Positions 54,866-63,675 of a DNA stretch of 64,000 bases are shown in pieces (the first letter of the stretch is position 1; each line of letters opens with the position of its first letter). A program made the position numbers and the translations under genes. The notes beneath the pieces are model-generated. The model was not told where the DNA came from and did no database searches. It worked only from the letters and a program-made list of their open reading frames with translations. This DNA is from Paenibacillus farraposensis (GTDB taxonomy: Bacteria > Bacillota > Bacilli > Paenibacillales > Paenibacillaceae): positions 241,513 through 305,512 of the forward strand of contig NZ_JAFFQR010000105.1 in NCBI RefSeq assembly GCF_020736845.1, written 5' to 3'.

Positions 54866-55390
54866 AAAAGTGTTTATTAGTCCAGGTAAATATGTTAAAC
54901 CATTAGGCCATACTCCCCTGGTGATTGCACATTAGCTGGTTTGGGATATTGCAGCAGGCCAGGTCGTAAAAAGTCTGGAGCAGGCCGGGATTACAGCGGT
55001 AAAGGTTGTGTTTAACGGAGAAGCGTCCAAAAATGAAGTGAACCGTATTGCTGATCAAGAACGCAGTAGTAATGTCGATATTGTCATCGGTGTAGGTGGC
55101 GGCAAGACGCTGGATACCGCCAAAGCCGTTAGTGAGGCACTCGGTTCCTTACCGAGCGGCTTGGCTTTGAAAGCGGTGGCTTGGCAGGCCCGCATGCGAT
55201 TCACAATGGTTTTACCGTGCTGGAAGGTGACATTCACCATCTGACGCATGGTCAGAAAGTAGCTTTTGGCACTTGGTACAGCTTGCGCCGGAGAAAAGAC
55301 CTCTGACCGAGGTGGAACATTTGCTGTTATAGCCGAGGACGGGCTTGATGCGATTTTTTAACGGTGGACCAATATTCACAGGCCTATGAA
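54858..55390 (+). pseudogene. gldA: Glycerol dehydrogenase remnant
   Basis: It starts MSEKVFISPGKYVKPLGHTP at ATG 54858 inside the end of bioB. TAG at 54933 interrupts it. Downstream the frame reads VKVVFNGEASKNEVNRIADQ and [20 protein letters not shown], the NAD-binding motif of iron/zinc alcohol dehydrogenases. A large deletion then joins the middle to the His-rich end. After a frame change [12 protein letters not shown] and [20 protein letters not shown] are visible. Most of the metal-binding core is missing, so it is certainly non-functional. Its overlap with bioB suggests that the pair was once one operon. Confidence 0.85.
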
Positions 55391-55453
55391 GCTAAAATTG
55401 AATATAAAAAATAACCCTAAAAAAACAAACCTTTACAATATAAATGATGTGAA

Positions 55454-55484
55454 AAGGCCGCTGATAAGCGGTCTCTTTTTTTCC
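55454..55484 (+). terminator. Intrinsic terminator after bioB-gldA
   Basis: GGCCGCT pairs with AGCGGTC around GATA, then CTTTTTTT. Confidence 0.8.
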
Positions 55485-55585
55485 ATTATTTAACTTGTGG
55501 CTTATGTTATGATTTTATTGATACATAATCAGGAAATGCCGGAAGTGTCTCAGTGGCTTACCTAAAACTTGAGAGGAGTATAACA

Positions 55586-56077
55586 ATGGCAAAATGGAAT
55601 GTAGAGGATGACGGGACTCAATATAGTATTGAGTACAAGCGTAGTTTGAATGGCGGCAAAATCATTGTGAACGGGAGTGAGCAGAGAGTTAAAAGCCAAA
55701 ATGCATTTTTGATTTTGATTGATTTTCCAATTAAACTGAATCATAAAGCTGTGAATGTTGTGGTCATCGGCAACAAAGCAGATTTGGCCGTAGATGGTGT
55801 ATACCTCGGGTCCAATCAACCTTATGTGCCAGTGAGCAAAGTTCCCGGCTGGAGTTGGGCTTTTGTCACACTCAGCTTTGCTATTGGATGGCTATTCGCG
55901 GGAATCTTGGGTATATGCTTAGGAATCTTGGGCAGTATGTTTTATGTGAAATCATCTTTATCCATGCATCAAACAACCAATCGAAGAGTTGTAAGCTGCC
56001 TTATTGTCTTCTTCATCATCAGCGTGGTACAAATTGCTTTTGGAATTGCCGTAAATCATTGGATCCATACGTTATAG
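55586..56077 (+). CDS. Hypothetical two-helix membrane protein
   Basis: 163 residues from ATG 55586 behind GAGAGGAG. N-terminal 85 residues are mainly beta (MAKWNVEDDGTQYSIEYKRS, KAVNVVVIGNKADLAVDGVY). Two or three hydrophobic segments follow: WAFVTLSFAIGWLFAGILG with LGILGSMFYV, and VVSCLIVFFIISVVQIAFGI. It resembles small Bacillales proteins with a cytoplasmic beta domain and a membrane tail. No function is known to me. Confidence 0.75.
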   Translation: MAKWNVEDDGTQYSIEYKRSLNGGKIIVNGSEQRVKSQNAFLILIDFPIKLNHKAVNVVVIGNKADLAVDGVYLGSNQPYVPVSKVPGWSWAFVTLSFAIGWLFAGILGICLGILGSMFYVKSSLSMHQTTNRRVVSCLIVFFIISVVQIAFGIAVNHWIHTL

Positions 56078-56110
56078 TATTAAATGTGAAATCATCTGTT
56101 GCGAAAGCAA

Positions 56111-56148
56111 GAAGGCTCCCCCGCATGAAGCGGCGAGAGCCTTTTTTG
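56111..56148 (+). terminator. Intrinsic terminator
   Basis: AAGGCTC and CGC pair with GCG and GAGCCTT, followed by TTTTG. Confidence 0.75.
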
Positions 56149-56153
56149 TTGCG

Positions 56154-57386
56154 TTAGATCGCCCAGTTTCCTTTACGGAAGATAGGCTCCTCAGTACCGT
56201 CCTCGGTAATGCCGTTAATGTCCATTTCGCCTGAGCCGATCATAAAATCCACGTGTGTCAGACTGAAATTCAGACCGCTTGCAGCCAGCTCCTCTTGAGT
56301 CATGTTCTTGCCGCCCTTAATATTAAATGCATAAGCATTACCAATCGCCAGATGGTTGGATGCATTTTCATCAAACAGCGTATTATAGAACAAAATATTT
56401 TTATCAGAGATCGGTGATTTGTGAGGCACAAGAGCAACCTCGCCCAGATAATGGGCTCCTTCATCCATTTCTACGAGATGCTGAAGGGTCTCCAAACCTG
56501 TTTCAGCCTGAATATTGACAATACGTCCATTTTCAAAGGTCAATGAGAAGTTGTCGATAATGTTTCCGCTGTAGCTAAGCGGCTTGGTGCTGCTGACTTT
56601 GCCGTTGACGCCTGTTTTGAGCGGAGCTGTAAATACTTCCTCGGTAGGCATGTTGGCTACGAAGCTATGTCCCTGCTGGTTGACACTTTCGGCAGCTACC
56701 CAGAGATGATCTTTGGCCAATTCGATCGTAAGGTCGGTTCCTGGAGCCAAATAATGAAGTTTTTTAAAGCGTTTGGCGTTCAAAATATCAGATTTGCTGG
56801 AAAGGGTTTTCAAATGTTCTTTCCAGGCTTCCACGGGATTGTCCAGATCCACACGCACGGTGCTGAAAATAGCATCCCACAGCTTATCTATTTGCTCGGA
56901 AGCAGGCAGATCAGGGAATACTTTGGCTGCCCACTCTGCAGAAGGATAAGCTACCAGGCACCAACTGAATTTGTCGGCCATTTGATATTTGCGGTATTGA
57001 CGCAATTCATGTGACCGCACCCGCTGTGCAGCAGTGATTCGGCTGGACGGGATGCCTTTGAGCAAGTCCGGATTTTCGGCAATAATATGGAGCACTGCCG
57101 CGCCATGTTCGACCTCTTCAGTCATTTCGGCTGCATACCATTTGGGAGGGATATCAAACGTTTCATCCGGAGCCAGTTCATACTGTAAACGGGTAATGGT
57201 TTCATCGCTCCATTTTACTTTAACCAGTTTGGCTCCGGCAGTATAGGCGGATTTGACAATCAGCCGTACGAGATCGGCGGACAAGACGGGAGCATGAACG
57301 ATAAGCGTTTGCCCAGGCTGAACGTTAATGCCTACCCGAACGGCTAATTCGGCATATTTTTGCAAATTTTGTTCAAAATCTGACAT
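56154..57386 (-). CDS. M29 family aminopeptidase (AmpS/PepS-like)
   Basis: Metal-dependent enzyme that removes N-terminal amino acids from peptides in the cytoplasm. 410 residues from ATG 57386 behind GGAGGAAAG. M29 features are TLIVHAPVLSADLVRLIVKS near the N-terminus, FVANMPTEEVFTAP, the metal ligands in MDEGAHYLGEVALV and SNHLAIGNAYAF, and the C-terminal SLTHVDFMIGSGEMDINGI. A 26-residue longer frame has no ribosome site. Confidence 0.93.
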   Translation of the reverse strand: MSDFEQNLQKYAELAVRVGINVQPGQTLIVHAPVLSADLVRLIVKSAYTAGAKLVKVKWSDETITRLQYELAPDETFDIPPKWYAAEMTEEVEHGAAVLHIIAENPDLLKGIPSSRITAAQRVRSHELRQYRKYQMADKFSWCLVAYPSAEWAAKVFPDLPASEQIDKLWDAIFSTVRVDLDNPVEAWKEHLKTLSSKSDILNAKRFKKLHYLAPGTDLTIELAKDHLWVAAESVNQQGHSFVANMPTEEVFTAPLKTGVNGKVSSTKPLSYSGNIIDNFSLTFENGRIVNIQAETGLETLQHLVEMDEGAHYLGEVALVPHKSPISDKNILFYNTLFDENASNHLAIGNAYAFNIKGGKNMTQEELAASGLNFSLTHVDFMIGSGEMDINGITEDGTEEPIFRKGNWAI

Positions 57387-57547
57387 GTTACTTTCCTCCA
57401 TTTCATGAAAAAGCCTTAAATCGGCTTGGGTCGGGTTGCACATTTTTTTGCAAATTCTACACACAGCTTATATATTGTACAATGTAACGAAAAGGTTCAC
57501 AAATCACTTTTGGTAAATTTTAGTAAAATGAAAGGACTGATTAATGA

Positions 57548-57844
57548 ATGACAGAGCAAAATTTAGCTCAGGGAGAGAAGGAAGTACATATTCAACAGGC
57601 ACAAATGACGAGAGATGAAAATGGTGTTTATTTAGGCCAAGTCGTATTTGGTGTAGATGGACATCAGTCTGTATATGAAATTTCATTCCACAGTAAAAAG
57701 GGAAAGGAGTGGGACTACAGTCTCCATTTTGCGGGCGACCCGCGGATCGAGGAAGAAATGCTGGAGATGGACAGCTGGATTGAGGAAAATGATGATTTGT
57801 TCGATTATTTGCTGGATGCAGCCTGGAGCAAATTACCTGAATGA
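57548..57844 (+). CDS. Small acidic conserved-looking protein
   Basis: 98 residues, soluble: GVYLGQVVFGVDGHQSVYEI, SFHSKKGKEWDYSLHFAGDP, and an acidic helical end (EEEMLEMDSWIEENDDLFDY). No family recognised. The ATG at 57548 has AAAGGA about 12 bases upstream. It is divergent from the aminopeptidase. Coding appearance (no rare composition, full-length frame) supports a real gene. Confidence 0.7.
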   Translation: MTEQNLAQGEKEVHIQQAQMTRDENGVYLGQVVFGVDGHQSVYEISFHSKKGKEWDYSLHFAGDPRIEEEMLEMDSWIEENDDLFDYLLDAAWSKLPE

Positions 57845-57969
57845 TGGAAACAGGTCTATTTTGATGACCAGCCGATTATATTTAGCAGTGTCCGCATAAT
57901 CTGCTGACATGGGGGAAGCCTATGAATTAAGAATGACAGGAAATTCCATGTGAATAGGAGGGTGACGCT

Positions 57970-58773
57970 TTGGCAAATCATCTGTTCACCGAAGGAATGA
58001 CGGCAAATGAAGAGGCTGCTCCCGATCTCTTGATCTTACGGACGCTGTTTGTAAATATGTGTTTTATCGGAGTGCCGGGAAATCGCTCATGGGTGCTGGT
58101 GGATACGGGGATGACGGGATTTACAGACTCGATTATACGCCTGGCTGAACAACGGTTTACCGGTCCTCCGGTTGCTATTGTGCTTACCCACGGTCATTTT
58201 GATCATGTAGGCTCGGTTATTGAGCTTGTACAGTATTGGGGCACCCCAGTCTATGCACATCCGCTGGAATTGCCTTATTTGACGGGAATGAAGGATTACC
58301 AAAAATCTGATCTCGGTGTGGGTCGAAGTTTGTTGTCGGGTATTTCTTTTCTGTGCCCCAATGATGCTATCGATCTGGATGATCGCATCGCGCCCTTGCC
58401 TCTGGATGGCAGTGTCCCTGGTGCCCCAGGCTGGAAGTGGCTGCATACGCCAGGACATACGCCTGGTCATGTCTCGCTTTTTCATGAGGGAAGACGGTTG
58501 CTGGCGGCTGGGGACGCTTTTATTACCGTGAAGCAGGAATCGGCGCTGGCTGTAATTTTACAGGAAAAAGAAATTCACGGACCGCCTGCCTATTTTACGA
58601 CCGATTGGCAGGCTGCGCAGCGCTCAGTGGCCATGCTGGCAGGATTGAAGCCTGAGATTGCGGTTACAGGGCATGGTCATTACATGCATGGAATGGAGCT
58701 AAGAAATCAGCTGGAGCGGCTGGCCGCAGATTTTGAGCACATAGCGGTACCCAAACAGGGGCGGTATGCGTAA
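57970..58773 (+). CDS. MBL-fold metallohydrolase
   Basis: 267 residues of the metallo-beta-lactamase fold. The metal motif is VLTHGHFDHVGS (HxHxDH), with further ligands in LHTPGHTPGHVSLFHEG, AAGDAF and VTGHGHYMHG near the end. TTG start behind AGGAGGGTGACG. Such proteins are hydrolases or thioesterases of varied substrates, and nothing nearby narrows it. It is followed by a terminator. Confidence 0.9.
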   Translation: MANHLFTEGMTANEEAAPDLLILRTLFVNMCFIGVPGNRSWVLVDTGMTGFTDSIIRLAEQRFTGPPVAIVLTHGHFDHVGSVIELVQYWGTPVYAHPLELPYLTGMKDYQKSDLGVGRSLLSGISFLCPNDAIDLDDRIAPLPLDGSVPGAPGWKWLHTPGHTPGHVSLFHEGRRLLAAGDAFITVKQESALAVILQEKEIHGPPAYFTTDWQAAQRSVAMLAGLKPEIAVTGHGHYMHGMELRNQLERLAADFEHIAVPKQGRYA

Positions 58774-58785
58774 TAATGTGTGAAG

Positions 58786-58814
58786 TGCGATGCCTTGCGG
58801 GGCATCGTTTTTTG
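58786..58814 (+). terminator. Intrinsic terminator
   Basis: CGATGCC pairs with GGCATCG around TTGCG, then TTTTTTG. Confidence 0.85.
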
Positions 58815-58861
58815 TGTTGACGTGGAATTTTTTTGCTGAGCATGATATAGTCAAACCAAAA

Positions 58862-58875
58862 GAAAAACGCTTTCA
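58862..58875. promoter_or_regulatory. cre-like (CcpA) site before the aldose epimerase
   Basis: GAAAAACGCTTTCA fits the cre consensus TGWAANCGNTNWCA at 12 of 14 positions. It lies downstream of a likely promoter (TTGACG at 58817, CATGAT at 58841), a position where CcpA blocks transcription. Confidence 0.45.
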
Positions 58876-58909
58876 TTAACCATCGTCATTTCATCAAGGA
58901 GGATTTTTG

Positions 58910-59929
58910 ATGACACAACAGCATGCTGCAATTGGTGACCTTTATTACGGAATCCCCGCCATTCGTCTTAAATTTGGACGATATGAAGCGGTAGCCTTGC
59001 CGGGAAACGGTGCAAATCTAATTTCTTTTCGTGACAATGAAATTGGTTATTCTTTTTTGCGTGAGCCGGATGCTGACAGCATAGGAGCTTTTAAACAGAA
59101 CCCGTCGGTCTACGGAGTTCCTTTTTTGTTCCCTCCGAATCGGTATGAGGACGGGAAATTCCTGTGGAATGGAGTTACATATGAGCTGCCGGTTAATGAA
59201 GAGGCGACCCATAATCATCTGCACGGCTTTTTGCACACGGTTCGGTGGGAAGTTGAGGACTATAGCTCCGGGGAGCAGGGCAGCTATGTGGTAATGAATC
59301 AGCATGTCAGGGAAGGGCACCCCATGTTCCGGTACTTGCCGTTCACCTTCACGATGAAGCTGACGTACACGCTGGACGAATTTGGCCTGCATCAGCGTTA
59401 TGTGATTCATAACGAGGATGATCAACCTATCCCTAACTTGTTTGCCTTTCACACAGCGATTCGAATTCCGTTCATACCGAATAGCTCGCCTGAGGACTAC
59501 AAAATCAAGGTCACGATCGGAGAGCGTCGTGAGTTGACGAAGCGGTTGCTGGCCACAGGACAGTTCCAGCCTTTATCACCGGAAGAGGAACTGCTGAAGA
59601 CAACGGGAGTTAGCCCCTATTTTGCCGCTATGGACAATCATTACACGGCAGCTCCGCAAAATGGACGCAATTACATGGAACTGACACACAGTAAAACAGG
59701 GGCTACCCTCGTATATGATGTAGGCACTGCTTATAAGCATTGGATGATCTGGAACAACAAAGCGAACAAGGAATTTATCTGTCCTGAACCGCAAATGAAC
59801 ATGATCAACGCACCTAATCGCACGGATTTGCCTGCTGAAGACATCGGTTTAATTGCGCTGGCACCGGGTCATATTTTTGAAACAACCAGCCGTCTGTATT
59901 GTGTTATACCACCCAACATGAAATCGTAA
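58910..59929 (+). CDS. Aldose 1-epimerase family protein
   Basis: 339 residues of the galactose-mutarotase fold: AVALPGNGANLISFRD, VYGVPFLFPPNRYEDGKFLW, the conserved His in HNHLHGFLHTVRWEV, and the second His in LFAFHTAIRIPF. The catalytic Glu is probably in KEFICPEPQ. It interconverts alpha and beta anomers of a sugar or sugar phosphate. ATG 58910 follows AAGGAGGA. A cre-like site suggests carbon-catabolite control. Confidence 0.9.
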   Translation: MTQQHAAIGDLYYGIPAIRLKFGRYEAVALPGNGANLISFRDNEIGYSFLREPDADSIGAFKQNPSVYGVPFLFPPNRYEDGKFLWNGVTYELPVNEEATHNHLHGFLHTVRWEVEDYSSGEQGSYVVMNQHVREGHPMFRYLPFTFTMKLTYTLDEFGLHQRYVIHNEDDQPIPNLFAFHTAIRIPFIPNSSPEDYKIKVTIGERRELTKRLLATGQFQPLSPEEELLKTTGVSPYFAAMDNHYTAAPQNGRNYMELTHSKTGATLVYDVGTAYKHWMIWNNKANKEFICPEPQMNMINAPNRTDLPAEDIGLIALAPGHIFETTSRLYCVIPPNMKS

Positions 59930-59942
59930 AATAGATGATACA

Positions 59943-59988
59943 AAAATAAGCCTGTACCGTGTTGAGAACGGTTACCAGGCTTATTTTT
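59943..59988 (+). terminator. Intrinsic terminator
   Basis: AAAAATAAGCCTG pairs with CAGGCTTATTTTT. Confidence 0.85.
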
Positions 59989-60271
59989 GTAGAGCAGCCC
60001 AAAGGAAAACAGTTGCAGGGTACGAAGCAGTCGTGATACAAAACATCAGATGATCATATGAATTTAATAATCTATAAACCCGCTTTTTGAGCATCTCCTA
60101 AAACTCTATTAGCTGATTTGAAGAACAGACGGGTGCTGGTATTCTTCCCTCTTTAGCCTTATCGTAAAAAACGCTTACAAAATAATGATTACTTTTGAAA
60201 ATTAATGTATAATAGACAAAGAAGATTACTATATTTTGTCTGAATTACATAAGCCAAGAGGAGGAAATGAA
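59989..60271. other. Upstream region of fumC
   Basis: No gene. It contains a cre-like 14-mer, AAAAAACGCTTACA (60167-60180, 12 of 14 to consensus), and a TATAAT at 60209-60214 that may be the fumC -10 element; no good -35 is visible. Confidence 0.5.
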
Positions 60272-61660
60272 TTGAACTACCGCATCGAAAAGGATACATT
60301 GGGCGAAATCAAGGTACCGGCAGACCGCCTGTGGGGGGCACAGACACAGCGAAGCAAGGAGAATTTCCCGATTGGCTCGGAGAAAATGCCATTAGAGGTT
60401 ATTCAGGCGTTTGCGGTGCTCAAAAAGAGTGCGGCGATCAGCAATTATAAGCTGGGCAAGCTGTCACAGGAAAAGCAGGACGCCATTATTTACGCAGCAG
60501 ATGAAATTCTTGCTGGACGAGTCGATGACCATTTTCCGCTGGTTGTATGGCAGACAGGGAGCGGTACACAGTCCAATATGAATGTGAACGAAGTGATTGC
60601 TCATCTGGGGAACCAATGGCTGCAAGAGCAGGGCAAAGATACGAAGCTGCACCCCAACGATGATGTGAATATGTCGCAAAGCTCCAATGATACGTTTCCG
60701 ACGGCGCTTCATGTGGCGGGCGTCATTGCAGTCGAGGAGCGCTTGCTGCCTGCCATCGACAAGCTGAAAGAAACGTTCCAGCAAAAAGCAGAGCAATTTA
60801 AGGATATTATCAAGATCGGCCGGACTCATCTACAGGATGCCACGCCGCTCACATTGGGTCAGGAAATCAGTGGCTGGCATGCCATGCTGGACAAGAGCAA
60901 GCGAATGATCATCGACACGACTCAATACATGAAGGAACTGGCGATTGGCGGTACAGCTGTAGGTACCGGAATTAACGCTCATCCTGAGTTCGGTGCCCGT
61001 ACCTCTACCGAAATTTCCACTATTACAGGAAAGACGTTCACTTCGGCACCCAACAAATTCCATGCGCTCACCAGCCATGATGAAGTTGTAGCCGTGCACG
61101 GGTCAATCAAAGCGCTTGCCGCCGATCTGATGAAGATCGCCAATGATGTCCGCTGGCTGGCAAGTGGTCCACGCAGCGGCTTGGGCGAAATTACGATTCC
61201 TGCTAACGAGCCGGGAAGCTCGATCATGCCGGGCAAGGTAAATCCGACCCAGAGCGAGGCGCTGACAATGGTCGTTACGCAGGTTATGGGGAATGACGCA
61301 GCGATCGGCTTTGCTGCCAGTCAGGGGAATTTTGAGCTGAACGTGTTTAAGCCGGTTATTATTTATAATTTCCTACAATCCGTGAATCTGCTAGCCGATT
61401 CCATGGTGGCTTTTAATGATAACTGTGCGATTGGCATCGAGCCAAACCTGGCTAAGATCGAGCATAATTTGAACAATTCGCTGATGCTCGTAACAGCATT
61501 GAATCCGTATATCGGATACGAAAATGCCGCTAAAATCGCCAAACTTGCACATGCGGAAGGCCTGTCTCTAAAAGAAGCGGCTCTTCGCAGCGGCCTGCTG
61601 ACCGAGGAACAGTTCGACCAATATGTCGTACCGGCGCAAATGATTCAGCCTAAAGCATAA
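60272..61660 (+). CDS. fumC: Class II fumarate hydratase
   Basis: Converts fumarate to malate in the citric-acid cycle. 462 residues, the exact family length. Motifs are [64 protein letters not shown], and the catalytic-loop signature [17 protein letters not shown] 60272 is preferred, with GAGGAGG 9 bases before it; an ATG two bases upstream is out of frame. A cre-like site lies upstream. Confidence 0.95.
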   Translation: MNYRIEKDTLGEIKVPADRLWGAQTQRSKENFPIGSEKMPLEVIQAFAVLKKSAAISNYKLGKLSQEKQDAIIYAADEILAGRVDDHFPLVVWQTGSGTQSNMNVNEVIAHLGNQWLQEQGKDTKLHPNDDVNMSQSSNDTFPTALHVAGVIAVEERLLPAIDKLKETFQQKAEQFKDIIKIGRTHLQDATPLTLGQEISGWHAMLDKSKRMIIDTTQYMKELAIGGTAVGTGINAHPEFGARTSTEISTITGKTFTSAPNKFHALTSHDEVVAVHGSIKALAADLMKIANDVRWLASGPRSGLGEITIPANEPGSSIMPGKVNPTQSEALTMVVTQVMGNDAAIGFAASQGNFELNVFKPVIIYNFLQSVNLLADSMVAFNDNCAIGIEPNLAKIEHNLNNSLMLVTALNPYIGYENAAKIAKLAHAEGLSLKEAALRSGLLTEEQFDQYVVPAQMIQPKA

Positions 61661-61700
61661 AATGCGGCTTTATCACAGCTTAAGCCTATAAGAAATTAAC

Positions 61701-61752
61701 AATCCAGCTCATGGAGTGCTATTTTTAGCACACCGTGAGCTGGATTTTTTGA
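61701..61752 (+). terminator. Intrinsic terminator of fumC
   Basis: AATCCAGCTCA pairs with TGAGCTGGATT, with an inner GTGCT/AGCAC stem, followed by TTTT. Confidence 0.9.
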
Positions 61753-61815
61753 TTTCTAAATATTTTTTATCCAGCGATTAGTATTCTGCATGATTTGAGG
61801 GGATATAAATAGAAG

Positions 61816-62350
61816 ATGCTCAGTCAGTTTATTTATTTTGATAATGCCTTTATTACGCAACTCGTCGGCATTCTCGCACTTATTGTGATCTTGTTCGAAG
61901 GCGAAATGCAGACGAAATTAACAGATATTAAACCGGTTATTCGTCCTGCGTTGTCGTTATCCACGCTTGGGGTTATCTTTACGACTGTCGTCATTGGCGT
62001 CTGCGCCAAATTTATTTTACACGTAAGCTGAATGGAATCCATGCTGTCAACGGATTTGGCAGCGGTGTTTTGGGTACATATTTTATTGTTTTTATGGGAA
62101 ATGGGGTTTGATCTGGTCCTTGGTTTTGTGCTCGGACGCCTGGAGGTATATGTAATGGCCACCGTGCTGGGGAGTCCGACTTAACCTACAAGGCTCCATC
62201 ATTCATTTTAATAATGGCTTGTTCGCGATGAGCAGATCATTGCTCCAAGAGGCACAACTGTGCTTGTGCCGGGTGATACGCGGTAGGTGCTTAGTCCCAA
62301 AATTCAAACGACAGCAAATAAAAAAGCTGTTCATGCTGCTTGAGCCCGAG
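61816..62350 (+). pseudogene. CPA1-type cation/proton antiporter remnant
   Basis: The frame from ATG 61816 reads LVGILALIVILFEGEMQTKL and PVIRPALSLSTLGVIFTTVV, an early part of a NhaP-type K+ or Na+/H+ antiporter, and stops at 62031. Scattered pieces follow in other frames: STDLAAVF, MGFDLVLGFVLGRLEVYVM, and near the end IIAPRGTTVLVPGDTR, which resembles the TrkA-C domain that ends such proteins. Most of the transporter is deleted. The reading of the later pieces is less sure than that of the first. Confidence 0.75.
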
Positions 62351-62379
62351 GCAGTAACGTAAAAACGGTACGATAAAGC

Positions 62380-62412
62380 AGTCCTTCACATTCATGTGGA
62401 GGACTTTTTTTG
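62380..62412 (+). terminator. Intrinsic terminator
   Basis: AGTCCTTCACA pairs with TGTGGAGGACT around TTCA, then TTTTTT. Confidence 0.85.
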
Positions 62413-62556
62413 TTATTTTACAGCATAATGAATCTGTTAAAAAATTGACACTATCATTTTACAAAATTAGATTATGATAATGTCGATAGATGTTGCTGTT
62501 TAATGGAAAACAGCGAGTTTTGAAAAGCGAAGTCACCATAACAGGAGAGATGTTGA

Positions 62557-63675
62557 ATGAAACCGGAAGTTTTGCCACAGCGGGCAGCAACACGTAGGTC
62601 AAAAAATAAAAAGAAGAAACGGAAAGGCAAATTCCGCCGCTTTGTGCTGCGACTTTTTTTAGTCTTCCTGCTAGCGGGGATAGGGGGAGCGGCGTGGTTA
62701 TTTTTAACACCTTCTGGCAAGGACATGCGCTATTTGGCTGCAGACACGTTAATTACGACTCAACATCGCCACTGGGCAAAGTATTTTATCGGTGAAGCAG
62801 AGGCGCAAAAACGTGTGGCTGAGTATTCGGCCCGTTTTGAGCAGATGGGCGAGGAGAAGGACAGACATACGATTAATCTGTCTGATCTAGTTCCGACCAG
62901 GATGAAGCAGCCGCTGGTTGAAGTGGAAGAAGTGTCGGGCCGGAATTATCATGGTTACGTGATGACAGTGCGTGACCCTACTAAGATTAGGCTCGGAATT
63001 CCTGCCAAGGTTGGCAGGGGGGAACGGGTATCCAGCATGGTTGGGCGTTTGGGAGCCATTGCTGGCGTAAATGGTGGCGGCTTTGCCGATCCTAACTGGG
63101 ACGGAAATGGCTTCAAGCCGATTGGCGTTGTTATCTCTCAGGGGCAGATTTACTACAACGACATGGGGAAAAATGCTTCTGTTCAAATCGTAGGTATTGA
63201 TAAGCAGGGGAAGATGATAGCCGGGCACTATTCACTGTCTGAACTGTCCAAAATGAATGTGCAAGAAGCGGTTACCTTTCAGCCACGCTTAATCGTGAAT
63301 GGGAAAGGTCTAATCCGCAATGCCAATGAAGGATGGGGGATTGCGCCCCGTACCGCGATGGGACAAAGGGCCGACGGCGCGATTATTTTCGTGACTGTTG
63401 ACGGGCGTCAGCCTGGTTATAGCATTGGCGCTAATTTGTACGATATGCAAAATATTTTGCTAAAGCACGGGGCAGTAATTGGTGCTAATCTGGATGGTGG
63501 GTCATCGACCGTGCTCGTTAAGGATCGTGCTATTATCAATAAGCCTTCTTCTGAATACGGCGAGCGGTATTTGCCGACAGCGTTTCTCGTATTTGAGCAC
63601 CCGGAAACCGTCAATATTCCGAATATCTGGGCAGGTCTGAATCCTGAGGACATTGATGCAGCCAAAAAGCGATAA
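62557..63675 (+). CDS. Phosphodiester glycosidase (NAGPA domain) membrane-anchored protein
   Basis: 372 residues. Very basic N-terminus (RRSKNKKKKRKGKFRR), then one membrane helix (LFLVFLLAGIGGAAWLFL) placing the rest outside. The NAGPA domain (PF09992) runs about 150-355: GAIAGVNGGGFADPNWDG, APRTAMGQRADGAIIFVTVD, GAVIGANLDGGSSTVLVKD and YLPTAFLVFE. Related proteins act on exopolysaccharide or wall glycopolymer phosphodiesters. ATG 62557 behind AGGAGAGA. The next frame starts within its last codons. Confidence 0.88.
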   Translation: MKPEVLPQRAATRRSKNKKKKRKGKFRRFVLRLFLVFLLAGIGGAAWLFLTPSGKDMRYLAADTLITTQHRHWAKYFIGEAEAQKRVAEYSARFEQMGEEKDRHTINLSDLVPTRMKQPLVEVEEVSGRNYHGYVMTVRDPTKIRLGIPAKVGRGERVSSMVGRLGAIAGVNGGGFADPNWDGNGFKPIGVVISQGQIYYNDMGKNASVQIVGIDKQGKMIAGHYSLSELSKMNVQEAVTFQPRLIVNGKGLIRNANEGWGIAPRTAMGQRADGAIIFVTVDGRQPGYSIGANLYDMQNILLKHGAVIGANLDGGSSTVLVKDRAIINKPSSEYGERYLPTAFLVFEHPETVNIPNIWAGLNPEDIDAAKKR

